Source: Spirochaetaceae bacterium | GTDB taxonomy: Bacteria > Spirochaetota > Leptospiria > Leptospirales > Leptonemataceae | Reading direction: 5' to 3' | Length of the DNA stretch: 64,000 nt | Assembly: GCA_002729885.1 (NCBI GenBank) | Contig: PBUB01000013.1 | Span: 1 to 64,000 of the forward strand | Shown here: piece after piece, positions 53,118 to 61,816 of the stretch | How the letters are laid out: every line of letters starts with the position of its first letter | How positions within the stretch are numbered: position 1 is the first letter of the stretch | The notes under the pieces: model-generated | Seen by the model: only the letters and a program-made list of their open reading frames with translations | What the model was told of the DNA's origin: nothing | The model's database searches: none | Position numbers and translations under genes: made by a program

Positions 53118-53449
53118 AGTCCACGTGTGAATATCCAGATCTGGGCATCATTCAAATTCTTCTTCTGGCAGCGAGGCCAGACGCCGTGGTTCTCCAGTAT
53201 TTCATCCCATACATCTGCCAGCCTTTGAACGGCAACAATAACGAACGATACAGCATTTCAGCAGTCTGACCTGCCCGACCGGCCCCTTTGCACAAATCAA
53301 ATGCCCTGGCGATGCAGATCATATCCCATCACAGGCCCGCGGCCCATTGCGTATGAGACTGATTCTCATTTTTTATTGACCCAGGGGGCCCGATTCTGAT
53401 TCTCGATCTCAAAACAGGGCGTTAGCGCCCAGGACATTTTAGAGGAACC
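53118..53449. other. Intergenic region with an iron operator and a possible relic frame
   Basis: This 332-bp region separates the ArsC-like gene from the porin gene. Its right part has a Fur-box-like operator (53352-53368), a TTGAC element (53376-53380) and a further half-site CTGATTCTC at 53396-53404. Near 53118-53210, on the minus strand, a short frame with no start codon reads ADVWDEILENHGVWPRCQ and stops just before the ArsC-like start; it may be a gene relic or chance. Nothing else is evident. Confidence 0.5.
53352..53368 (+). promoter_or_regulatory. Fur-box-like operator of the porin gene
   Basis: TATGAGACTGATTCTCA is identical over 17 bases to the site before the feo operon (6594-6610), and TTGAC follows at the same spacing (7 nt after the site). 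A second partial site, CTGATTCTC, lies 28 nt downstream. I infer that the porin is controlled with iron uptake. Confidence 0.7.
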
Positions 53450-55072
53450 ATGAAAGACAGATTGAGAGTTTTACCTGATATTTCCCGAATTCTCATCGCC
53501 GTAATACTTCTCAGCTGGGCCCCGGCCCTGCTGGCGGAGCAGCCAGCCGAAGGCCAGAATGAAGAAAGAGCGGCGGAGAGAGATCGAAGACGAGAGAACA
53601 ATGCGGATCGCATCAGCATTCTAGAAGAAGAAATCGAGAAGATGAAGCTGAATCGCGCCACCAAGCAGTACAAATCCTATGGCGGTCTGGGGCCTGCAGC
53701 TTCCGGCGTCTACTATGTGGATGAAGGACTGAGCTGGGGTGGTTACGGCGAGATCAAGTTTAGAGATTATCGCTCGGACGTAAAAACAGACGAGGCAGAT
53801 GTACATAGATTCATTCTGTACGCTGGCTACAAATTCAATGATTGGATTGTTCTGAACACCGAGATTGAATACGAGCATGCTGGCTTCGTAAGCGAAGAAG
53901 TCAATGAATGCTCCGACGCAACTTGCTCTAGCTCCAGCAGCAAAAGCTTTAATGAAGGCGAAGTATTCGTGGAGTTCGCCTATCTCGATTTTAAATTCGC
54001 CAACTGGTTCCAGGTTGCGGCTGGCCTGCAGCTGGTACCCATGGGAATTACGAACTACATGCATGAGCCCACTACCTTCTATACAGTGGAAAGACCTCAG
54101 ACAGAAAGCACCATCATTCCCAGTACCTGGAGAGACATTGGAATTTTGATCCATGGTGAGCCCATGGATGGACTACTTCGATATAAATTTGGAGTACTGA
54201 CTGGAATGAAAGGCAGCGGATTTTCCAGTAGTAGCTGGATTCGAGGTGGCCGTACCAAAGGTAGCGAAGTGAAAAGCGAAGATCTGGCCTATGTAGCGTC
54301 CCTGGATGTATTTCCGCTGGCTGGATTGATGGTAGGCGGTTCCTACTATTACGGTGGGTCCGGTCAGGATGAAATTCAGCAGGTAAACTTTATGAGCCGA
54401 CTGGATTTTAATAACCTGGGAATTACAGATCCTGTACTCAAGTCCGATGCTCAAAGAGAGTTTCGTGCAGGAAGACAGGAACGAGCCAGATTCCATATTG
54501 CAGAAGGCCATATTCGCTATCAAACCGGTCCCTTTCACGTGCAGGGTCTCTTCGCCCAGGGCTGGATGAAAGAAGACACTGCAAGAGCTATCAATGCCAA
54601 CACCGGCAGCAATGTAGGCGTTGTTGTTGAAGGTGGCTATGTTGAGCTCGGATACGATCTACTGAGCTTCTTTGATACAAGCCATCGATTGATGGCCATC
54701 GTGCGAAACGAGTACGTAAATACACAGAAAGAAACCGTACGTCGTTACGAAGGCGGCATCGAAGACCTCCAGGATACCGTGGCCAGCAATTCCGGCGGTC
54801 TTTTCCAGGTAGCCAGCAACCAGAACGTTGGAGTAATTTCCAACTCCAAAGCAGGGGCAGAACTGTATGGAGTGCAGGGAACAGCGGATCGAACCCTGGA
54901 TCGTCGCATAGTTACCTACGGTCTGGCTTATTTTCCTCATCCCAATGTTGCGATCAAAGCAGATTATGAAAGCTGGGATTCTAAATCCAACCTCACTGCA
55001 GACATCGAAGAAAAGAATGGCAGCAACAACAAGATTGATCGAGTAAATCTGGCTGTTACGTTTATCTTCTGA
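53450..55072 (+). CDS. Outer-membrane porin with an N-terminal coiled coil
   Basis: This 540-aa protein has a signal peptide (about residues 1-29, ending PALLA). A charged coiled coil rich in Arg and Glu follows (about 30-65), then a beta-barrel of the OprO/OprP or general-porin type. It has many strands such as WGGYGEIKFRDYRSD, HRFILYAGYKFNDWIVLNTE and ASLDVFPLAGLMVGGSYYY. It ends in RVNLAVTFIF with the terminal Phe expected of barrel proteins. AGAGG lies 5-10 nt upstream. The Fur-box-like site suggests an iron-responsive channel; the solute is unknown. Confidence 0.85.
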   Translation: MKDRLRVLPDISRILIAVILLSWAPALLAEQPAEGQNEERAAERDRRRENNADRISILEEEIEKMKLNRATKQYKSYGGLGPAASGVYYVDEGLSWGGYGEIKFRDYRSDVKTDEADVHRFILYAGYKFNDWIVLNTEIEYEHAGFVSEEVNECSDATCSSSSSKSFNEGEVFVEFAYLDFKFANWFQVAAGLQLVPMGITNYMHEPTTFYTVERPQTESTIIPSTWRDIGILIHGEPMDGLLRYKFGVLTGMKGSGFSSSSWIRGGRTKGSEVKSEDLAYVASLDVFPLAGLMVGGSYYYGGSGQDEIQQVNFMSRLDFNNLGITDPVLKSDAQREFRAGRQERARFHIAEGHIRYQTGPFHVQGLFAQGWMKEDTARAINANTGSNVGVVVEGGYVELGYDLLSFFDTSHRLMAIVRNEYVNTQKETVRRYEGGIEDLQDTVASNSGGLFQVASNQNVGVISNSKAGAELYGVQGTADRTLDRRIVTYGLAYFPHPNVAIKADYESWDSKSNLTADIEEKNGSNNKIDRVNLAVTFIF

Positions 55073-55136
55073 TTCAGTCCGGAAAAACCGGCGGATTTCC
55101 CTGAATTGGATTTTCGCCAGCAATGCAAAAACTCAG

Positions 55137-55157
55137 GGCCCCTCGGGGCCTTTTTTT
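55137..55157 (+). terminator. Rho-independent terminator after the porin gene
   Basis: GGCCC and GGGCC (55137-55150) form a tight GC stem followed by seven T (55151-55157). It closes the porin transcript before the LytTR gene. Confidence 0.85.
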
Positions 55158-55204
55158 GTTCTGTTTTGCATTGACCAAAATGGTATAAAATTTTCTTTAA
55201 TAGC

Positions 55205-55927
55205 ATGTATCTGAACACCATCGTGGTGGAGGATGAGGCTCCCTCCCGGGAATTGCTCATCGAGTATGTGATCGGGGAGGAACAGCTAAATCTGGGCGCT
55301 GTAGCTCGAAATGGTCGCGAGGCGCTGGAAAAGTTAAAGGAAAACCGCTACGATCTCTGCTTTCTGGATATTAACCTGCCCTTCTTAAATGGTCTTCAGG
55401 TAATTGAACAGCTGGACTATGTTCCCTATATCATTTTCACCACGGTCTACAAAGAATATGCTGTGGAGGCTTTCGAACTGGGTGCTGTGGATTATCTACT
55501 CAAACCCATAAGTCGGGATCGTTTTAAGAAAGCGGTGGCCAAAGCGGCTTCATTGATACCCAGCCTCGCGACAGAGGATCCAGATCACAGCAGAAACAAG
55601 GGATTGTTCCTGCAGCAAAAAGGATCCCATCATTTTGTGAAGTTTTCGGATATCATCTATCTTACTGCCAACAATAAAAGTACCATCCTGCATACTATAG
55701 AACAGGATCTGGACTGCAATGCCCTTATCAAAGATCTACTGGAACGGCTCCCGGAGAATCAGTTCCTGAGAATTCATAAGAAATATGCAATCAATATCGA
55801 TTATCTGGATCGCCTGGAAACCCAGGATAATGGAAAATTTCTGCTGGTTCTAAAAAATGAAGATGAAACTGTTCTTCCGGTAGGAAGCACATTTCTGCGA
55901 AGCCTTCGCGAAGATATGGGACTTTAA
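55205..55927 (+). CDS. LytTR-family response regulator
   Basis: This 240-aa protein has a receiver domain with the acidic pair VVEDE, phospho-acceptor Asp in LCFLDINLPFLNGLQVIEQL (about residue 57) and a late Lys in VDYLLKPIS. A LytTR DNA-binding domain follows (about 135-238: HHFVKFSDIIYLTANNKSTI and FLRIHKKYAINIDYLDRLE). It binds direct repeats upstream of targets when phosphorylated. No histidine kinase gene adjoins it. It follows the porin gene and its terminator. Confidence 0.94.
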   Translation: MYLNTIVVEDEAPSRELLIEYVIGEEQLNLGAVARNGREALEKLKENRYDLCFLDINLPFLNGLQVIEQLDYVPYIIFTTVYKEYAVEAFELGAVDYLLKPISRDRFKKAVAKAASLIPSLATEDPDHSRNKGLFLQQKGSHHFVKFSDIIYLTANNKSTILHTIEQDLDCNALIKDLLERLPENQFLRIHKKYAINIDYLDRLETQDNGKFLLVLKNEDETVLPVGSTFLRSLREDMGL

Positions 55928-55999
55928 TTCTGGCGCCCTACAGCCCTGTTCCATTTCTTTAATTCGCCTGATTTGCAATAAACAGGTCCGCTTACCGAT

Positions 56000-57664
56000 T
56001 CAAACTACTACGTTTCGCAGAGGCTTACCGCTGTAAGTCCCATTGAATCGTCCGTTTCGGATGGTAAAGCGACCATTCACCAGCAAAGCCTCTACACCGG
56101 CCGAGAGTCGAATCGGGTTATCGTAGCTTGCGTAGCTCCGTATTTTCTTTAGATCCAGAACTCCAATATCTGCCTTCCAGCCCTCTTGAATCTGACCTCG
56201 ATCGGTGATTCCGGCTACACTGGCAGGTAAAGCGCTACATTTGCGAATGGCCTGTTCCAGAGGCATGATCTTTTTTTCCAGCACGAAATAACGCAGGAAG
56301 TGGCTGAATGTTCCGTAGTTTCTAGGATGTGGATTACCTTTCATTCCAGGATTCAGGGCAGACCCATCCGAAGCAACAGAAGCAAACGGATCCTGAAAGA
56401 TTCGTATAAGATTCTCTTCGCTCATGGCAAATACCACCGTGGAAGCAGAGCCGCTGGATGCGATGTCAAACATCAATTCGTAGGGAGGCTTTCCGGTAGA
56501 ACGTGCAATTTCAGCAAGACTTTTGCCGGAGTATTTCTTATAGCGATTGGAATATACGACACCCAGGCGAATGCGATCGTAGCCGCCTATGCCTGAAATC
56601 TTGTCTTCTACCTGACGTCTGAGCACATCTCCGTCTCGGCCCCGGGCCAGAGAGAGATTGAGTCCCTTTTTCTGAGCCCATATAGGAAACAGGCTATTCA
56701 GGGCCGTATGATAGGCTGTGTAGGGATAGCGATCCATGGTCAGATTCAATCCATCGCCTCTGGCTCTATGAATTAAATGGAATGCAGAGTCCGCCTTGTT
56801 CCAGTTTCTCTGCCCCTGAAGCTTAAAGTGGCTGATATTTAGACGCACATCCGATTCGCTGGCAATGCGAATCGCTTCAATCATGGCCTCCAGAACCCGA
56901 TCATCTTCATTTCGCATATGTGTAGAATACACTCGAACGTTTCTGCACATCTCTATGAGTTCTTCTGTGGTAGAATGAGCATTGGGCATATATTCCAGCC
57001 CGCTACTGAGTCCACAGGCTCCCTGATCCAGAGCATCATCGATAAGTCTGCGAATGGTGCGCATCTCTCTGGAGGTTAGCTTTCGCCGCTCATAGCCGGC
57101 CTGTCCCTGGCGCAGAATCCCGGAGCCAATCATGGTCTTGATATTTACAGTGCTTCCCAGCTCTTCCAGAGCATCGTAGTAGCCGGCAACGGTTTTCCAG
57201 TATGGTAATTTACCAAACCTGGATTGCATATAGGAATGCATGGCTCTTCCCAGAGAATCCGTAAATGGAGCCGGAGAGCGTCCATCCTGACCCACAATCT
57301 CTGTGGTTACGCCCTGATATATTTTGGAGATCGCCCTGCGATCCTGAAAGATAACATAATCGCTATGGGAATGCAGATCCACAAATCCAGGGACTATATG
57401 ATAACCAGTGCAATCGTAATTGGTAGCGGCAGTGGCCTCGGATAAATTTCCAATAGCGCCAATTTCATCGTCGAAGATTCCAACATCACCCTGGAAGGAG
57501 GCCTCCCCGGTGCCATCCACAATGGTGCCATTTCTGAGAATCACGTCGAACTCACCGGACATCTTTCGCAGGCTATTGCGAAATGTTCGCAGGCTGGAAC
57601 AATGGCTCAGGGCCAGGCCCACTCCTGCGGCGGCTCCAAGTTTAAGGAATTGTTTTCGGCCCAT
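56000..57664 (-). CDS. N-acyl-D-amino-acid deacylase-like amidohydrolase, Tat-type lipoprotein
   Basis: This protein of about 554 aa belongs to the D-aminoacylase branch of the metal amidohydrolases. FDVILRNGTIVDGTGEA starts the domain, and PGFVDLHSHSDYV holds the HxH metal pair. Cys/His/Asp blocks include GLSSGLEYMP, STHMRNEDDRVLE, NISHFKLQG and VASDGSALNPG. The N-terminus MGRKQFLKLGAAAGVGLALS followed by HC is a Tat-like signal (RK rather than RR) with a lipobox. I choose ATG 57664; a GTG 66 bases upstream would bury this signal. It follows gluQ by about 118 nt. Confidence 0.85.
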   Translation of the reverse strand: MGRKQFLKLGAAAGVGLALSHCSSLRTFRNSLRKMSGEFDVILRNGTIVDGTGEASFQGDVGIFDDEIGAIGNLSEATAATNYDCTGYHIVPGFVDLHSHSDYVIFQDRRAISKIYQGVTTEIVGQDGRSPAPFTDSLGRAMHSYMQSRFGKLPYWKTVAGYYDALEELGSTVNIKTMIGSGILRQGQAGYERRKLTSREMRTIRRLIDDALDQGACGLSSGLEYMPNAHSTTEELIEMCRNVRVYSTHMRNEDDRVLEAMIEAIRIASESDVRLNISHFKLQGQRNWNKADSAFHLIHRARGDGLNLTMDRYPYTAYHTALNSLFPIWAQKKGLNLSLARGRDGDVLRRQVEDKISGIGGYDRIRLGVVYSNRYKKYSGKSLAEIARSTGKPPYELMFDIASSGSASTVVFAMSEENLIRIFQDPFASVASDGSALNPGMKGNPHPRNYGTFSHFLRYFVLEKKIMPLEQAIRKCSALPASVAGITDRGQIQEGWKADIGVLDLKKIRSYASYDNPIRLSAGVEALLVNGRFTIRNGRFNGTYSGKPLRNVVV

Positions 57665-57782
57665 GATCTCGGGCCTGGGCTGGTTTCTGGAATCTACTCT
57701 AGTGGAATCGTCTCTAGGGCTGGAACTCACGATGCCATGGATGCATTCCCCATTACAATGCCCACCCTTTCTATATTCAGGA

Positions 57783-58673
57783 CTACTTCGATATTGCCTG
57801 AATCAGCTCTGGATCCGGTGATTCTGCCATGCAACTGCGGGCAATACGCTCAGCACTCCAGCCCCGCTCCAGAAGGGAGCGAATGGTGCTGGATCCTTTT
57901 CGCTTGGCCAGCCTTTCACCGGAATCATCCCGGAGCAACGGACAGTGATAGAATTCAGGAATTTCCAGCTCCAGGGCACGGTACAGAAGCAGTTGTCTGG
58001 CAGTGGAAAGTAGCAGATCCTCGCCTCGAACAACTTCAGTTATTCCCATAAGAGCATCGTCCACAACTACAGCAAATTCGTAGGATGGATAACCTTCCAC
58101 ACTCCATATCAGAAAATCACCAAAGTCTGTGCCCCCCTGGTAGGCCACAGATCCCAGATGATTATCCTTGAATTCTATTTTTTCGTCGGGAACGCGAAAG
58201 CGAAAGGCCTGATTTTCGGGTCGCTGATACTTCAGGCTGGCCGAAACGTCCGATCTTAGAGCCCGGGGAAAGGAAAGTTCTCCGGTGGGCCCCGGCCGGA
58301 TGCCCTGCTCTTTTTGCTTTGCCTGGATTTGTCTGCGTGTATGGTTGCAGGGATAGATCCATCCGCCATCCCTGAGCTTTTGCCAGAAAGGTAGATAGAT
58401 ATCCCTTTTCAATCGTTCGGACTGACGATAGGGCTTATGGGGCCCTCCCAGATCCGGGCCTTCCTGCCATTCCAGAAACAATCCCAGGTCCTCCAGAGAG
58501 GCCCGGTCAAACTCCGGTCTACATCGAGATCGATCCAGATCCTCCATGCGAAACACCAGCGTGCCCTTCTGCTCGGCACAACGCCGGGCCGCAATCAAGA
58601 ATGTGGAAAGATGCCCTGGATGAAGATACCCGGTGGGCGAAGGAGCAAGTCTTCCACGATAGCCAGATCCCAT
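57783..58673 (-). CDS. gluQ: Glutamyl-Q tRNA(Asp) synthetase
   Basis: This 296-aa enzyme activates glutamate and attaches it to queuosine 34 of tRNA-Asp. It is a short GluRS-like catalytic domain without the anticodon-binding part: RLAPSPTGYLHPGHL (HIGH region), FRMEDLDRSR, YPCNHTRRQI (zinc-type Cys/His) and RLAKRKGSSTI (KMSKS-like). The length matches GluQRS. It starts at the stop of the DISM sensor gene and so is translationally coupled to it. Confidence 0.92.
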   Translation of the reverse strand: MGSGYRGRLAPSPTGYLHPGHLSTFLIAARRCAEQKGTLVFRMEDLDRSRCRPEFDRASLEDLGLFLEWQEGPDLGGPHKPYRQSERLKRDIYLPFWQKLRDGGWIYPCNHTRRQIQAKQKEQGIRPGPTGELSFPRALRSDVSASLKYQRPENQAFRFRVPDEKIEFKDNHLGSVAYQGGTDFGDFLIWSVEGYPSYEFAVVVDDALMGITEVVRGEDLLLSTARQLLLYRALELEIPEFYHCPLLRDDSGERLAKRKGSSTIRSLLERGWSAERIARSCMAESPDPELIQAISK

Positions 58674-60802
58674 CAGGACCGATTCTTTTTGAAATACTTG
58701 ACCAGAGCTACCCGATTTCCCTTTTCGTTGTATCGCACTATATCGAAGGCAGAAACGGTCATCATGATTCCTCTACCATGGGCCATAAAATCTTCGTTCA
58801 GCTTCTTTTCATCGGTTTTGAGCATCTTTCTGTGATCGAATCCCTGGCCTTCATCGGTTACTCTGAAGGCCACTCGATCTTCATCTATGGAGTATTCCAG
58901 ATAGATCTTTCGATTTTTGAACTTTGGATTCTCTCTTCGCTCTTCGATCAAGGCCAGGTAACTACCTTCTTCCAGAGCCTTTGTCTTTTCATCGAAGGTA
59001 ATCTCCAGGTTTCCATGTTCGATGGCATTGATGATGATTTCACGAAGGCTGGTACGTACGGTCATCTGCACTTCAGCATCCGCAAACCTGGAGATCAATG
59101 AACTCAGTCGCTGACTCAGGATCTCCGCGTTTCGGACGTAGTTCTCGATGGAAAACTCTACTCGTTCTTTGATGAGGTATCTTGCCAGCACATCTTCGGT
59201 AATGATGTTACCGCGGCCCAGGATTTCACGGCGACCATCTTCGTATTGTAGATACTGCAACTGGATTTGCGTATCCCGGGGCTCCATTACATGCTTTTGT
59301 TTGAACTCTGTCTGAAAAGAAACGGAAGTTCCTGGTTTGGACAACTCTTCCAATTTTTCCAGGGCGAAGATCTTGTTCAGAGAATCCTTCCAATCCCTGT
59401 TGTAGATCAGCTCCAGGAAGTTCATACTCAATAGCTCTTCCTGGCCATACTTTAGAATTCTCTGGAATGTTTTATTCACCATGGTAAAATTCCAGGATTC
59501 ATCCAGAGTAAAGATGAAATCGTCCGCCTCTTCCACCAGAGTCTGCAGTCGAATACCTACCTTCTCCGATTCATTCTGCGCGACGCTGAGAGCCTTTACA
59601 TTCTTCTGAAGAGAGGCAGAAAGCTGATTGATTCGATCCCCCATACCCAGCGAAAGTACCATCGCTTCCAGGGCCGAGCCGATCTGGATTCCGTAGGTGG
59701 TAATAAAGGTGTCGGGAAGAATCCCTGCAGATTTCAATACGTTCAGGGCTCCGCCCAGCAGAAAGAATAGCCAGGCAGCCAGAAAGAAGCGAGCCTGCCT
59801 CACTCCCAGAATCATGATATGTATTCCGTTTCCAAGCACCAGCCCCAGAGTGGCGATGGTAAGAACCATGGAAGCCACCAGGTTGATGCGATAGTTAAAC
59901 AAAAAGAGTGCAGATAGCATTCCGGTTATGTTCAGGACCAGCACCACCCAGTAAATGCGATCTGTAGTGGGTGTATGCTGTTTCGAATGCAGGTAGGCCC
60001 TGCAAAACAACAGAATCAATCCGCATGTAAGAAATATAAAAAACGGAAGACTATTATTTCCCCAGGTGACTGAGTCCGGCCATAGATACTGAAAGGAAAG
60101 CCCGTTTAACGTGGCCTGGAAAAGCACATAGGCCAGAACGAACAGAATATACAGGAAGTAAGTGCGATCCCTGGTAGAGAATAATAAAAACAGATTCGTT
60201 ACTACCATGGCCAGCATGATGCCATAATAAAGACCCAGAATAATCTGTTCGGTAGCTATATGAGAACTTACTTCGGAGTCACTGAATGCGTACACCGGAA
60301 TAATCATGGAACTGGATGTCTCCAGCCTCATTAGGTATTCATACCGAGTACTGGCAGCCTGTTCAAAGGAAAAGATTACATTTCTGTAATCGATTTCTCT
60401 TTGCGAAAATGGGTACCGATCCCCTCCGATGGCCACAGGTTCAGCCAGGGCATTTTCTGGATCCTGGCCCTGCGCAACTCTATAGATCTTAATATCATCA
60501 AAGGGAGAAAAATCATATTCCAGATGCAAAGTTCTGGTTGAGGAAGAAGGATTCTCCACGGCAAAGCGAAGCCAGAATACTTCATCCGAATACCCAAAGG
60601 AGTTGCTTTTCAGAGGCTGAAAAGAATCCGCTGAATTCCAGAATTCCAGCGGACTGCCCTCCCCTTTCGCATACGTAGCATAGGGTTGAAGCGAAGTTCT
60701 GTGCAGGGAATCCTCAAGCTGGAGAGATTCCGGGGCCGCCCAGAGAGACTGCGCAACCAGCAGCAGCGAAAGGGCAAAGGCCCTGGATAGAAAATTGCTC
60801 AT
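58673..60802 (-). CDS. 7TM-DISM sensor with PAS and RsbW-type ATPase domain
   Basis: This 709-aa protein has a signal peptide, an extracytoplasmic DISM domain (about 25-175, with DEVFWLRFAVENPS), seven membrane helices (about 185-390), a coiled linker, a PAS domain (about 415-530) and a C-terminal HATPase of the anti-sigma/RsbW type (about 560-705). That ATPase has the N-box IIINAIEHGNLEI and G-box VTDEGQGFDHRKM, then AHGRGIMMT. There is no dimerisation/phospho-acceptor His domain, so it is likely a Ser kinase acting on a STAS protein. It overlaps the SDR gene and gluQ by 1-3 nt. Confidence 0.9.
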   Translation of the reverse strand: MSNFLSRAFALSLLLVAQSLWAAPESLQLEDSLHRTSLQPYATYAKGEGSPLEFWNSADSFQPLKSNSFGYSDEVFWLRFAVENPSSSTRTLHLEYDFSPFDDIKIYRVAQGQDPENALAEPVAIGGDRYPFSQREIDYRNVIFSFEQAASTRYEYLMRLETSSSMIIPVYAFSDSEVSSHIATEQIILGLYYGIMLAMVVTNLFLLFSTRDRTYFLYILFVLAYVLFQATLNGLSFQYLWPDSVTWGNNSLPFFIFLTCGLILLFCRAYLHSKQHTPTTDRIYWVVLVLNITGMLSALFLFNYRINLVASMVLTIATLGLVLGNGIHIMILGVRQARFFLAAWLFFLLGGALNVLKSAGILPDTFITTYGIQIGSALEAMVLSLGMGDRINQLSASLQKNVKALSVAQNESEKVGIRLQTLVEEADDFIFTLDESWNFTMVNKTFQRILKYGQEELLSMNFLELIYNRDWKDSLNKIFALEKLEELSKPGTSVSFQTEFKQKHVMEPRDTQIQLQYLQYEDGRREILGRGNIITEDVLARYLIKERVEFSIENYVRNAEILSQRLSSLISRFADAEVQMTVRTSLREIIINAIEHGNLEITFDEKTKALEEGSYLALIEERRENPKFKNRKIYLEYSIDEDRVAFRVTDEGQGFDHRKMLKTDEKKLNEDFMAHGRGIMMTVSAFDIVRYNEKGNRVALVKYFKKNRS

Positions 60803-61572
60803 CAGACCCTGACTCCGCCGGTGATTTCCAGGATTTCGCCATTCACCAGATCGTTTTCGGCGATAAAAACTGCAGTGTCTGCGATTTCTTCCGGCTTACC
60901 CAGTCTACCGATGGGAATCTTCTGCTGCCATTGCTCCAGGGCCTTTTGATTCATAACCTGCAAAACCATCTCGGTGGCAATAAATCCAGGGGATACACCC
61001 GCCACTCGAATGGAATGTCTGGCCAGCTCCAGGGCCCACAGTCGGGTCATGGAGGCAACTCCAGCCTTGGCTGCGGAATAGTTGGTCTGCCCTGGATTTC
61101 CATGACGGGCCACAGATGAAATAGGAATGATTACTCCAGGATTCTTTAGATTGATCATGGCTGCCGACGCTTCCCTGGCGCAGAGAAATACCCCGGTCAG
61201 ATTCACATCGATCACGGACTGCCACTGAGCAAGACTCATCTTATCTTTTACAGCCCCGGTCTGGCGATCCACACTTACCAGCTTTCCATCTCTCAAGATG
61301 CCTGCATTCAATACCGCTACATCCAGGCGATGCGTCTCCTTCACTACCCGGGCAAAAAGCTCTTCTACTTCTTTTTCATCGCTTACATTACAGGGAATTC
61401 CCAGAGCTTCGATGCCTTCTTCCTTCAGGGAGGCCAGCGCTTGATCTACCTTTTCCTGATTGATATCACTTACAACTACCCGGGCTTTCTTTTTTGCAAA
61501 TGCTTGAATCATGGCATAGCCCAGGCCCGATGCCGATCCAGTTACCAGTACAGTCTTTCCTTCCAGGTTCAT
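60802..61572 (-). CDS. Short-chain dehydrogenase/reductase, FabG-like
   Basis: This 256-aa enzyme has [18 protein letters not shown] (about 9-26), [21 protein letters not shown] and NYSAAKAG (catalytic Tyr and Lys). The Ser is in ISSVA. It ends in [11 protein letters not shown], like FabG. The substrate may be a 3-oxoacyl compound or another ketone. It leads the operon with the DISM sensor, gluQ and D-aminoacylase genes. Confidence 0.9.
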   Translation of the reverse strand: MNLEGKTVLVTGSASGLGYAMIQAFAKKKARVVVSDINQEKVDQALASLKEEGIEALGIPCNVSDEKEVEELFARVVKETHRLDVAVLNAGILRDGKLVSVDRQTGAVKDKMSLAQWQSVIDVNLTGVFLCAREASAAMINLKNPGVIIPISSVARHGNPGQTNYSAAKAGVASMTRLWALELARHSIRVAGVSPGFIATEMVLQVMNQKALEQWQQKIPIGRLGKPEEIADTAVFIAENDLVNGEILEITGGVRV

Positions 61573-61816
61573 ATCCAGGTTACTCTCTTTTTATGTTTTC
61601 TGCCTATTTCTTTAAAGCGATCTTTCTCTCGATTCAGATGGCTGTTCGCTCTGCAATCCTGAGCTCAAAATGCTCGATTGCTAATTCAGGTTTGCCAGTG
61701 TTTTGTCGCTGCGATGCTCAATGTCCAACGGCTGTTTTGCAAACAGGCCAGCTTTCTCCCAATTCGTGGAATTCAAATGAAAGCAGCCAGGCAATAAGCC
61801 CGGCCGCTCATGAACA

